Positions 1-6,105 of a DNA stretch of 6,201 nt are shown one piece after another (within the stretch, counting starts at the first letter, position 1; each line of letters starts with the position of its first letter). The notes under the pieces are model-generated. The model had not been told where the DNA came from. It searched no databases and saw only the letters and a program-made list of their open reading frames with translations. The position numbers were made by a program, and so were the translations under genes. Origin of the DNA: Clostridia bacterium (GTDB lineage Bacteria; Bacillota_A; Clostridia; Oscillospirales; CAG-272); the NCBI GenBank assembly GCA_017395725.1, contig JAFQOB010000311.1, positions 1 through 6,201 on the forward strand, read 5' to 3'.

Positions 1-1
1 C

Positions 2-1144
2 ATACTTGACCCCGCGTTGCTCCGTCCCGGTAGATTTGACAGACAGATTACCGTTAACTACCCGGATATTAAGGGCAGAGAAGAAATCCTTATGGTTCAT
101 TCCCGTAACAAGCCCTTTGAAAAAGACGTTGACCTTAAGAAAATTGCTCAGACAACGGTAGGCTTTACCGGTGCTGACTTGGCTAACCTTCTTAATGAGG
201 CGGCACTCCTTGCGGCAAGAAAGAATAAAGCTCTTATCGGCATGGAAGATATTGAAGAATCCACTATAAAAGTAATAGTCGGTACACAGAAGAAATCCAT
301 AAAAATCAAAGAGTCTGAAAAGCTTAAGACTGCATATCACGAGGCAGGTCACGCTATTATCGCACACGTTCTTCCCAGCCTTGACCCTGTAAGACAAATT
401 TCTATTATCCCCAGCGGCGGCGCATTGGGTTACACCTTAAATCCCCCTGTTGAAGATAAGTATTCTGTTTATAAAAACGGAATTAAAGAAGAAATTGCAA
501 TGCTCCTCGGCGGTAGAGCTGCTGAAAAGATTATATTCGACGATATTTCGGGCGGCGCAAGTAACGATATTCAAAGAGCGACTAACCTTGCAAGAAGAAT
601 GGTTACAAAGCTCGGTATGAGCGACGAGCTCGGCCCCATCGTTTACGGAAACTCACAGGAAAACGACGAAGTATTCCTCGGAAGAAGCTATAATCAGTCA
701 AGAAACTATTCCGAAGAAACAGCCGCAAAAATCGATATTGAAGTTAAGTCTATCGTATTTGAAGCTTACGAAAAAGCTCAGCAGATTTTGCGCGATAACA
801 TTGAAAAGATGCATTTTATCGCAAAATATCTTGTTAAGCACGAGCTTATGGACGACAAGCAGTTTGAGGCTGTTATGAACGGAAATCCCACTGAGGAAGA
901 GCTCGAAAAAATGGCTGACGAACGCAAGAATAAGAGCCGTATTGAAAACGACAATCAGAAAAAAATAAACGAAGAAAACGAAAAGAAGGCTTTTGAGGAA
1001 GCAAAGAGCGAAGAGGCGAAAAGGCTGAATGAAGCTCGTGACAACACTGATTCGGGCATTGATGCTTTTGCAAAAATAGCCCGCGACGAAGCCGAAGAAA
1101 ATACGGAAAATAACGACAGCACGGAAGACAAAAACGACGAATAA
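2..1144 (+). CDS. ftsH: ATP-dependent zinc metalloprotease FtsH, C-terminal part (5' end outside window)
   Basis: FtsH is a membrane-anchored hexameric AAA+ protease that extracts and degrades misfolded membrane proteins and some soluble regulators. The open frame runs in from the left edge, so the TTG at 17 is an internal Leu codon and not a start. About 380 residues are visible. They begin inside the AAA+ second region of homology (LDPALLRPGRFDR, with the arginine fingers), followed by the AAA lid (VGFTGADLANLLNEAA). The zinc protease motif HEAGH lies at 338-352, and the third zinc ligand is probably the Asp of SNDI at 566-568. The LARRMV segment of the protease domain follows. The N-terminal membrane helices and Walker motifs are missing only because of the window edge. 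After the protease core comes an 85-residue, highly charged Glu/Lys-rich tail (887-1141), which is probably disordered. A hairpin follows the stop. Family identity is certain from these motifs. Confidence 0.97.
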   Translation: MLDPALLRPGRFDRQITVNYPDIKGREEILMVHSRNKPFEKDVDLKKIAQTTVGFTGADLANLLNEAALLAARKNKALIGMEDIEESTIKVIVGTQKKSIKIKESEKLKTAYHEAGHAIIAHVLPSLDPVRQISIIPSGGALGYTLNPPVEDKYSVYKNGIKEEIAMLLGGRAAEKIIFDDISGGASNDIQRATNLARRMVTKLGMSDELGPIVYGNSQENDEVFLGRSYNQSRNYSEETAAKIDIEVKSIVFEAYEKAQQILRDNIEKMHFIAKYLVKHELMDDKQFEAVMNGNPTEEELEKMADERKNKSRIENDNQKKINEENEKKAFEEAKSEEAKRLNEARDNTDSGIDAFAKIARDEAEENTENNDSTEDKNDE

Positions 1145-1149
1145 AATAC

Positions 1150-1183
1150 TTTAAGGGCTGTACAACTTTGTTCAGCCCTTAAA
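1150..1183 (+). terminator. Hairpin after ftsH, possible terminator or attenuator
   Basis: A perfect 11-bp inverted repeat, TTTAAGGGCTG (1150-1160) and CAGCCCTTAAA (1173-1183), begins five bases after the ftsH stop. The 12-base loop can pair further (ACA with TGT). The placement is typical of an intrinsic terminator. However, the 3' flank (AAACTTAGATTAAATTTT) is AT-rich without a clean U-run, so termination may be partial. No convincing promoter is visible between it and mnmM, so read-through from ftsH may supply the downstream genes. Confidence 0.6.
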
Positions 1184-1210
1184 CTTAGATTAAATTTTCA
1201 GAGGTAAAAT

Positions 1211-1762
1211 ATGGTTGATTTAATGGCGCTCGAGAAACAGTTTTTATCTGCGCACATCAAAGAAGGTGTTACAGCCGTTGACTTTACTATGGGTAACGGA
1301 CACGATACCCTGTTTCTTTCAAAGGCAATAGGCGAATCGGGAAAGCTTTACGCATTTGATATTCAGGACCAAGCACTAAAAAACACCGAACAAAGACTTA
1401 TCGAAAACGAATGTCCCAAAAATTATACTCTTATAAAGGCGTCTCACAGTCTTGTTAAGGACTACGTTACAGAAAAAATAAACGTTGGCGTATTCAATTT
1501 AGGATATCTTCCCGGCGGAGATAAAAGCATTACAACCTTAAGAGAAACCACACTTCCCGCAGTTGATGCAGCAATAGAGCTTTTAGCTGACGACGGCATA
1601 ATACTTATCGCCATATATCCAGGTCACGCAGAAGGTGAAGTCGAGGGAAAGCTTCTCACTGAAAAATTATCTGCTCTTGACAGAAAACAGATATGTGTCA
1701 GCAGATTTACCATACTTAACTCCCCTACATCGCCTTATTTTATAGCGGTGGAGAAAAAGTAA
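1211..1762 (+). CDS. mnmM: tRNA (nm5U34) methyltransferase MnmM (YtqB family, class I SAM-dependent)
   Basis: The 183-residue protein is a small Rossmann-fold SAM-dependent methyltransferase of the YtqB family, often annotated as a putative rRNA methylase. Visible motifs are the glycine-rich SAM loop VDFTMGNGHDT (residues 23-33), the acidic strand AFDIQ (48-52) that should hold the SAM ribose, and the family signature NLGYLPGGDK (96-105). The length covers essentially the whole YtqB family. Members from Gram-positive bacteria have been shown to methylate 5-aminomethyl-uridine at tRNA position 34 to mnm5U, the MnmM activity. The function here is inferred from family membership and supported by mnmG two genes downstream. 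The ATG at 1211 has a GAGGT ribosome binding site at 1201-1205. A second ATG four codons later (1223) is possible but less well spaced. rlmH follows six bases after the stop, so the two are probably co-transcribed. Confidence 0.85.
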   Translation: MVDLMALEKQFLSAHIKEGVTAVDFTMGNGHDTLFLSKAIGESGKLYAFDIQDQALKNTEQRLIENECPKNYTLIKASHSLVKDYVTEKINVGVFNLGYLPGGDKSITTLRETTLPAVDAAIELLADDGIILIAIYPGHAEGEVEGKLLTEKLSALDRKQICVSRFTILNSPTSPYFIAVEKK

Positions 1763-1768
1763 TTCATT

Positions 1769-2203
1769 ATGCTTAACGTAAAAATTATATGCTGCGGCAC
1801 TTTAAAAGAGGCTTATCTCAGAGACGCAGTTAAAGAATACGAGAAAAGATTATCTGCTTTTTGCAAACTTTCAATAATCGAAATAAAGGAAGACTCCTTA
1901 GACGCAACTTTTTCGGCTGTTTCTTCTTTTAAAGGATATAAAATTGCCTTGTGTATCGAGGGAAATATGCTCTCCTCGGAACAACTTGCCGATAAAATTG
2001 ATACACTCGCCATAGACGGAAACAGCGATATTGCCTTTATTATAGGCGGCAGCGACGGTATTGCCGAGGAAATAAAGAAAATGTGCCAATTACGCCTTTC
2101 TTTTTCAAAAATGACGTTTCCGCATCAGCTTATGAGAGTTATTTTGCTTGAGCAGATATACAGAGCGTTTACTATTATCAACCATAAACAATACCATAAA
2201 TAA
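1769..2203 (+). CDS. rlmH: 23S rRNA (pseudouridine1915-N3)-methyltransferase RlmH
   Basis: RlmH is a SPOUT-fold dimeric methyltransferase that makes m3-pseudouridine at position 1915 (E. coli numbering) in helix 69 of 23S rRNA on assembled 70S ribosomes. The protein shows the expected N-terminal strand and GTLKEAYL segment (residues 10-17), LCIEG (61-65), the SAM-binding knot IIGGSDG (91-97), and the highly conserved C-terminal block LSFSKMTFPHQLMR to EQIYRA (110-133), ending in YHK. It is 144 residues long against a usual 155-160. The missing residues map to the loop after residue 40, before the knot. The C-terminus reads INHKQYHK, where many homologues have a Pro before YHK. The ATG at 1769 starts at the usual family position. 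Its only Shine-Dalgarno-like sequence (GGAG at 1750-1753) is 15 bases away inside mnmM, so translation may be coupled to mnmM. Confidence 0.95.
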   Translation: MLNVKIICCGTLKEAYLRDAVKEYEKRLSAFCKLSIIEIKEDSLDATFSAVSSFKGYKIALCIEGNMLSSEQLADKIDTLAIDGNSDIAFIIGGSDGIAEEIKKMCQLRLSFSKMTFPHQLMRVILLEQIYRAFTIINHKQYHK

Positions 2204-2206
2204 TAT

Positions 2207-2234
2207 TTGCATTATTTTACATATTTGGTATTAT
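2207..2234 (+). promoter_or_regulatory. Candidate sigma-A promoter for mnmG-rsmG
   Basis: In the 65-base gap after rlmH, TTGCAT (2207-2212) and TATTAT (2229-2234) are separated by 16 bp. TGG just before the -10 makes an extended -10 element. Transcription would begin near 2241, leaving a leader of about 28 bases before mnmG. The DNA is very AT-rich, so chance matches are common and the call is moderate. Read-through from mnmM-rlmH is also likely because no terminator is seen here. Confidence 0.45.
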
Positions 2235-2255
2235 ATTCCATTAGTTAATTAAAAC

Positions 2256-2260
2256 GAGGT
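2256..2260 (+). promoter_or_regulatory. Ribosome binding site that sets the mnmG GTG start
   Basis: GAGGT lies eight bases before the GTG at 2269. It supports that codon as the start, followed by MNYNAGSADIAVIG, which places the FAD-binding strand at the normal distance from the N-terminus. Confidence 0.75.
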
Positions 2261-2268
2261 AAAAGAAA

Positions 2269-4185
2269 GTGAATTATAACGCAGGAAGTGCCGATATTGC
2301 GGTTATAGGTGCCGGACACGCTGGCATAGAAGCGGCTCTTGCTTCGGCAAGATTGGGAATGAAAACCATACTTTTTACCATTAATCTTGATGCCGTTGGA
2401 AATATGCCCTGCAACCCCTCGATCGGCGGTACAGGCAAAGGACATCTCGTATATGAAATAGATGCTTTGGGCGGTGAAATGGGATATGCCGCCGATCTTG
2501 TTACACTACAGACAAGAACTCTGAATTTAGGTAAGGGGCCTGCAGTTCATTCAAAGAGAGTCCAAGCAGATAGAATTAAATACCGCGAAATAATGAAAAA
2601 AACTATTGAAAACACCCCCAATCTTTCATTGGTACAGGCTGAAATAGTTGATTTCGAGACTGAAACTGTTGACGGAGTAAAACGTATTTCCTCGGTTATA
2701 ACCAAAATGGGAGCTGTTTGGAAGATTCGTGCCGCAATAGTATGTGCGGGTACATTCTTAAACGGCAGAGTTATTACCGGTGAATGTGCATACGAATCGG
2801 GTCCCGACGGCATGTTACCTGCCAAGGGCTTTACAGATGCACTTATCAGAGAGAATATTGAATTATACCGCTTTAAAACCGGTACACCCCCAAGAGTACA
2901 CGCAGATACGGTTGACCTTGAATCTCTTGAAATTCAAATGGGGGATGAAAACACAATTCCGTTTTCTGCAAGAACAAACTCGGAAGAATATAAGAACATA
3001 GACCAAATTCCATGCAGAATAGTATATACATCAAACGTAACCCACGATATTATCAAGTCAAACCTTGACCGTTCGCCTCTTTATTCGGGAGTAATTAAGG
3101 GAACAGGCCCCCGTTACTGCCCGAGTATTGAAGATAAGGTTGTAAGATTTGCCGACAAGGAACGTCATCAGCTCTTTGTTGAACCCTGCGGAAAAGATAC
3201 AAAGGAGCTTTATATCCAAGGCTTTTCTTCATCCTTGCCCGAAGAGGTTCAAATAAAAATGCTCCATTCTCTAAAAGGCTTTGAAAATGCACAAATGATG
3301 AGAACGGCATACGCTATTGAATATGACTGCATCAATCCCACTCAGCTTTATCCTACTCTTGAGTTTAAGACCATATCGGGATTATACGGAGCAGGTCAAT
3401 TTAACGGAACAAGCGGCTATGAAGAGGCTGCGGCTCAGGGACTTGTTGCAGGAATTAATGCAGTTTTGAAGATTCAAAACAAAGACCCCCTTATTCTTAC
3501 CCGTGATTCCTCCTACATAGGAACGCTTATAGATGATATTGTAACAAAGGGTACGAACGAGCCTTACAGAATGATGACCTCCCGTTCCGAGTACAGACTT
3601 CTTTTAAGACAGGACAACGCGGATACAAGACTTACACCTATCGGCTACAGAATAGGACTTATCAGTCAAGAAAGATATGATAGATATATTGAAAAACAAA
3701 ACGCCATTGAAGCCGAGGTTCAAAGGGTCAGCAAAACAACAATATCCCCTACGGACAAGCTTAACAGAATACTTGAAGAAAACGGCACAACTCCCGTCAC
3801 AACCGGTGTAAGACTTTCCGAGCTTTTGCGCCGCCCGCAATTAAGCTACAATGCACTTGCCGAAGTTGATACGACCCGTCCCGATTTACCCCTTGAAATA
3901 ATAAGCTGTGCAGAGGTTATTATAAAATACGACGGTTATATTAAAAGACAGCTTGCAGAGGTCGAAAAGTTTGCAAAAACAGAAGCCATCAAGCTTCCAA
4001 AGGATATTGATTACAACGAAATTAAGGGACTGAGAATTGAAGCAAGACAAAAGCTTAATCAAATCAAGCCTGAAAACATTGGACAGGCATCAAGAATAAG
4101 CGGTGTCAGCCCTGCTGATATTACAGTTTTGCTTATTTACAGCCAACAAAACCGCAGACACAACGGAGAAAATAATAATGACTGA
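2269..4185 (+). CDS. mnmG: tRNA uridine-5-carboxymethylaminomethyl modification enzyme MnmG (GidA)
   Basis: MnmG is an FAD- and NADH-dependent enzyme that, with the GTPase MnmE, adds an aminomethyl or carboxymethylaminomethyl group to C5 of the wobble uridine (U34) of several tRNAs, using methylene-tetrahydrofolate. The 638-residue product is full length for the family. Visible features are the dinucleotide-binding loop GAGHAG (residues 14-19), MPCNPSIGGTGKGHLV with the first conserved Cys at 48, GTFLNGRVITGE (161-172), RYCPSIEDK with the second conserved Cys at 284, and GAGQFNGTSGYEEAAAQG (374-391). MTSRSEYRLLLRQDNAD (436-452) and the C-terminal MnmE-interaction region with GQASRISGVSPADI (605-618) follow. 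The loop usually written GPAVRALRAQAD reads GPAVHSKRVQAD here. It begins with GTG behind a good ribosome binding site. Its stop overlaps the rsmG start, so the two are co-translated. No mnmE is in the window; in B. subtilis mnmE lies directly upstream. Confidence 0.98.
   Translation: MNYNAGSADIAVIGAGHAGIEAALASARLGMKTILFTINLDAVGNMPCNPSIGGTGKGHLVYEIDALGGEMGYAADLVTLQTRTLNLGKGPAVHSKRVQADRIKYREIMKKTIENTPNLSLVQAEIVDFETETVDGVKRISSVITKMGAVWKIRAAIVCAGTFLNGRVITGECAYESGPDGMLPAKGFTDALIRENIELYRFKTGTPPRVHADTVDLESLEIQMGDENTIPFSARTNSEEYKNIDQIPCRIVYTSNVTHDIIKSNLDRSPLYSGVIKGTGPRYCPSIEDKVVRFADKERHQLFVEPCGKDTKELYIQGFSSSLPEEVQIKMLHSLKGFENAQMMRTAYAIEYDCINPTQLYPTLEFKTISGLYGAGQFNGTSGYEEAAAQGLVAGINAVLKIQNKDPLILTRDSSYIGTLIDDIVTKGTNEPYRMMTSRSEYRLLLRQDNADTRLTPIGYRIGLISQERYDRYIEKQNAIEAEVQRVSKTTISPTDKLNRILEENGTTPVTTGVRLSELLRRPQLSYNALAEVDTTRPDLPLEIISCAEVIIKYDGYIKRQLAEVEKFAKTEAIKLPKDIDYNEIKGLRIEARQKLNQIKPENIGQASRISGVSPADITVLLIYSQQNRRHNGENNND
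4165..4168 (+). promoter_or_regulatory. Ribosome binding site for rsmG inside the mnmG 3' end
   Basis: GGAG ends nine bases before the ATG at 4178, within the last mnmG codons. It fixes the rsmG start at 4178. The open frame itself extends further upstream to 4103, but no suitable ribosome binding site is seen there and the extra residues are not RsmG-like. Confidence 0.75.
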
Positions 4186-4903
4186 TTACAGCGTTCTAAT
4201 AAAAGACGTTTTTCAAGCAAACGAATTAGATAATTTACTTAATTTTCTAGTCACAGAAAAATTAAATATATTGATTGACAGAATGACGTCAGTAAACGAA
4301 AATATGAATCTGACGGCAATAACAGACGCTCAAGATATTATTTTAAAGCACATCGCCGACTCTGCGACTATTATAAAATACATTCCTCAAAACGCACGCT
4401 TACTTGACGTAGGCACAGGCGGTGGATTCCCCGCCCTTCCCGTAGCAATAATCCGCCCCGACGTTTCTGTTTATGCATTAGACAGCACTGCAAAGAAATT
4501 AAGATATATTGATGAGACCGCAGAGCTTCTTGGCCTAACAAACATTAAGACCGTTAACGGCAGGGCTGAAGAATTGGGAAAAAGCGTTAACTACCGAGAA
4601 AGATTTGACGTTGTTACCGCACGTGCAGTTTCAGCTCTCAATATACTGTCCGAGCTTTGTGTTCCTTTTGTCAAAATCGGTGGATTGTTTATTTCTATGA
4701 AGGGCAGCTCTGCAGAAGAGGAAATTTCTTTAGCTAAAAGCGGTATAATTCAGCTTGGCGGAGAAAAGTTTCAAGATAACAAGTTTACACTGCGTTATTC
4801 CGACACAGAATTCCAAAGACATCTTGTTATTTCCAAAAAACAAAAAAACACTCCCCCCTCCTTCCCCAGAATGTATAACCGTATAGCAAAAAAGCCTTTA
4901 TAA
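4178..4903 (+). CDS. rsmG: 16S rRNA (guanine527-N7)-methyltransferase RsmG (GidB)
   Basis: RsmG transfers a methyl group from SAM to N7 of G527 in the 530 loop of 16S rRNA (E. coli numbering). Loss of RsmG is known in several bacteria to give low-level streptomycin resistance. The 241-residue protein matches the family length of about 240. Motifs seen are MNLTAI (residues 43-48), KHIADS (57-62), the SAM loop LLDVGTGGGFP (75-85), the acidic residue of ALDS (Asp102), GRAEE (128-132), DVVTARAV (144-151), and the C-terminal basic end PRMYNRIAKKPL. The start overlaps the mnmG stop as ATGACTGA, an 8-bp overlap in a different frame, which points to translational coupling. The order mnmG-rsmG is very widely conserved in bacteria. 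A strong terminator follows 30 bases after the stop. Confidence 0.97.
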   Translation: MTDYSVLIKDVFQANELDNLLNFLVTEKLNILIDRMTSVNENMNLTAITDAQDIILKHIADSATIIKYIPQNARLLDVGTGGGFPALPVAIIRPDVSVYALDSTAKKLRYIDETAELLGLTNIKTVNGRAEELGKSVNYRERFDVVTARAVSALNILSELCVPFVKIGGLFISMKGSSAEEEISLAKSGIIQLGGEKFQDNKFTLRYSDTEFQRHLVISKKQKNTPPSFPRMYNRIAKKPL

Positions 4904-4932
4904 CAGCTGTTTTTTCTACAATAATTCAAATT

Positions 4933-4975
4933 ACAAGAATAAATCATTGTTACTCTGATTTATTCTTGTTTTTTT
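4933..4975 (+). terminator. Rho-independent terminator after rsmG
   Basis: A perfect 14-bp stem (ACAAGAATAAATCA at 4933-4946, TGATTTATTCTTGT at 4956-4969) with a 9-base loop is followed directly by a T-run to 4975. It ends the mnmG-rsmG transcript and separates it from noc. The stem is AT-rich but long and without mismatch. Confidence 0.9.
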
Positions 4976-5015
4976 ATTTCCATTTACAAAACAAATTATT
5001 TTCCGCCACCCTAAT

Positions 5016-5043
5016 TTGAGTAAATATTTGTTTATTGTATGAT
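5016..5043 (+). promoter_or_regulatory. Candidate sigma-A promoter for noc
   Basis: TTGAGT (5016-5021) and TATGAT (5038-5043) are separated by 16 bp and lie after the rsmG terminator. Transcription would begin near 5050, about 40 bases before the noc ATG. Some promoter is needed here because the upstream unit is terminated; this is the best match seen, though the region is AT-rich. Confidence 0.5.
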
Positions 5044-5075
5044 ATTATTTTTCTTGCACACTTTATATTAAAAAC

Positions 5076-5082
5076 AAAGGAG
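5076..5082 (+). promoter_or_regulatory. Ribosome binding site that sets the noc ATG start
   Basis: AAAGGAG ends six bases before the ATG at 5089. It excludes the in-frame TTG at 5035, which lies within the candidate promoter -10 region. Confidence 0.85.
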
Positions 5083-5088
5083 ACAAAG

Positions 5089-5928
5089 ATGAATATACTT
5101 TGCAAAGAAAAGGAACAAAAAAATAACAATTCTTCATTTAACGGAAAAGTTTATATGCTCTCAACGGAAATGCTGTTTCCAAACCCGTCTCAGCCCAGGT
5201 TTATTTTTGAAGACGAGCCTATGCTCCGTCTTGCCGACAGTATACGTCGATTTGGTATTTTACAGCCCCTTTCCGTTAGGCCTTCCCGAAATGCCGAAGG
5301 AAACATAGAAGCTTATCAAATCATTGCGGGCGAAAGACGGTGGAGAGCCGCAAGAATATTAGGACTCGCCCACGTTCCCTGCCTTGTGCTTGATATTGAC
5401 AGCCAATGTTCAGCAGAATTAGCTCTTATTGAAAATATACAGAGAGAGGATTTGAATATCTTTGAACAAGCCGCCGCTATCGCATCTCTTATTGATATCT
5501 ACGGATTAACACAGGAACAAGCCGCAAGACAGCTTTCCTCAAGTCAGGCGTACATAGCAAACAAGCTTAGAATTTTAAAATTAACACCAAAAGAAAGAAC
5601 TCTCATTATCAAAAACAAGCTAACCGAACGCCACGCAAGAGCTTTATTGCGTATTGATAATCCGGAAACTCGTTTAGAAGCTATAAACCACATAGCATCA
5701 AAGGAGCTTAATGTTAGCGCCGCTGAAAGATACATTGATTCGCTGCTTACTGCACAAAATGTTTCTCGCAGCACCATCAAGCCATATTTAAAAGATTTAC
5801 GGTTCTTTTATAATTCCGTAGACAAAGCAACGTCTATTTTAAAGGAGTGCGGTTTTAACGTTGTTACCGAAAAGAACGAGCTTCCCCAAGAAACGCTCAT
5901 CACAATTCGAATACCACACAGAACATAA
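5089..5928 (+). CDS. noc: ParB-family nucleoid occlusion protein Noc
   Basis: The 279-residue protein is a ParB/Spo0J-family CTP-dependent DNA clamp. It shows NPSQPR (residues 32-37), the CTP-binding motif GERRWRAA (81-88), ENIQRED (115-121), and a helix-turn-helix around 139-165 (LTQEQAARQLSSSQAYIANKLRIL) followed by TERHARALL (179-187). The four positions that separate Noc from ParB in DNA specificity read Gln153, Lys159, Lys164 and Arg181, with the correct spacing of 6, 5 and 17 residues. These are the Noc-type set, so the expected target is the Noc box (ATTTCCCGGGAAAT) rather than parS. Length, the C-terminal ITIRIP ending and the position between rsmG and soj also match B. subtilis Noc, which blocks division over the nucleoid. 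Unlike B. subtilis Noc, the first 20 residues (MNILCKEKEQKNNN...) are polar, with no clear membrane-binding amphipathic helix. The fallback call is a second ParB. Confidence 0.88.
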   Translation: MNILCKEKEQKNNNSSFNGKVYMLSTEMLFPNPSQPRFIFEDEPMLRLADSIRRFGILQPLSVRPSRNAEGNIEAYQIIAGERRWRAARILGLAHVPCLVLDIDSQCSAELALIENIQREDLNIFEQAAAIASLIDIYGLTQEQAARQLSSSQAYIANKLRILKLTPKERTLIIKNKLTERHARALLRIDNPETRLEAINHIASKELNVSAAERYIDSLLTAQNVSRSTIKPYLKDLRFFYNSVDKATSILKECGFNVVTEKNELPQETLITIRIPHRT

Positions 5929-5939
5929 ATACTCATTAA

Positions 5940-5955
5940 TGTTTCACGTGAAACT
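5940..5955. promoter_or_regulatory. parS centromere site 1
   Basis: TGTTTCACGTGAAACT matches the B. subtilis parS consensus TGTTTCACGTGAAACA at 15 of 16 positions and contains the full 14-bp palindromic core (5941-5954). It begins 12 bases after the noc stop. parS is loaded by ParB/Spo0J for origin segregation and SMC recruitment. Confidence 0.93.
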
Positions 5956-5976
5956 ATTTTTTCCGCAAAAAGAAAA

Positions 5977-5992
5977 TGTTTCACGTGAAACA
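5977..5992. promoter_or_regulatory. parS centromere site 2
   Basis: TGTTTCACGTGAAACA is an exact 16-bp parS consensus, and the palindrome continues perfectly out to 5974-5995. It is centred 37 bp from site 1, about 3.5 helical turns, and lies 50 bp upstream of the soj -35 element. The two sites form a tandem pair in the noc-soj gap. Confidence 0.96.
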
Positions 5993-6042
5993 TTTGTATT
6001 ATTATAAATATGTAAATAATTCTCGTTTGGCTCCCTTTCTTG

Positions 6043-6071
6043 TTGACAACTGACTCCACAACTGATATAAT
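6043..6071 (+). promoter_or_regulatory. Strong sigma-A promoter for soj
   Basis: TTGACA (6043-6048) and TATAAT (6066-6071) are both exact consensus with the ideal 17-bp spacer. TGA before the -10 gives an extended -10 motif as well. Transcription should start near 6078, about 28 bases before the soj GTG. Such a perfect promoter suggests that it is held in check by a repressor. Confidence 0.9.
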
Positions 6072-6086
6072 TAATAAAGCAGTTGT
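6046..6086. repeat. ACAACTG repeats within the soj promoter, possible operator
   Basis: ACAACTGA occurs at 6046-6053, overlapping the -35, and again at 6058-6065, abutting the -10, a 12-bp period. The inverse CAGTTGT lies at 6080-6086, just after the expected start of transcription. The second and third copies form a 7-bp inverted repeat flanking the -10. The placement is what a repressor operator would have, but no binding protein is known from the sequence. Confidence 0.45.
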
Positions 6087-6089
6087 AAT

Positions 6090-6096
6090 AAAGGAG
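6090..6096 (+). promoter_or_regulatory. Ribosome binding site that sets the soj GTG start
   Basis: AAAGGAG ends nine bases before the GTG at 6106. No ATG in this frame competes before the Walker A motif, so GTG is the start. Confidence 0.8.
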
Positions 6097-6105
6097 AAAA
6101 TAGAA

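Larger units (their letters stand above)
5938..5994. repeat. Twin-parS quasi-palindrome
   Basis: The two parS copies are a 17-bp direct repeat (AATGTTTCACGTGAAAC at 5938-5954 and 5975-5991). Because each is palindromic, 5938-5954 also pairs with 5978-5994. The spacer adds to the symmetry: after two mismatches, a T-run (5957-5962) faces an A-rich run (5970-5975). The whole block is therefore one interrupted inverted repeat with a seven-base centre (5963-5969). In RNA it could fold as a long hairpin at the end of noc, but no U-run follows it. Confidence 0.8.

Noticed and set aside
2190..2232. Inverted repeat AATACCA / TGGTATT across the rlmH stop as a terminator
   Set aside because: The stem is only seven AT-rich base pairs, the loop is long (29 bases), and no U-run follows. 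The right arm also overlaps the candidate mnmG -10.
4103..4177. Upstream ATG extension of rsmG by 25 codons
   Set aside because: The extension lies wholly inside mnmG, does not resemble RsmG, and the ATG at 4178 has a good ribosome binding site and gives the family length.
4904..4918. CAGCTG followed by a T-run directly after rsmG as a first terminator
   Set aside because: AACAGCTGTT is a loopless palindrome and cannot fold as a hairpin; the real terminator is at 4933-4975.
5035..5088. TTG-initiated N-terminal extension of noc
   Set aside because: AAAGGAG is correctly spaced for the ATG at 5089, and the TTG overlaps the candidate -10 element.
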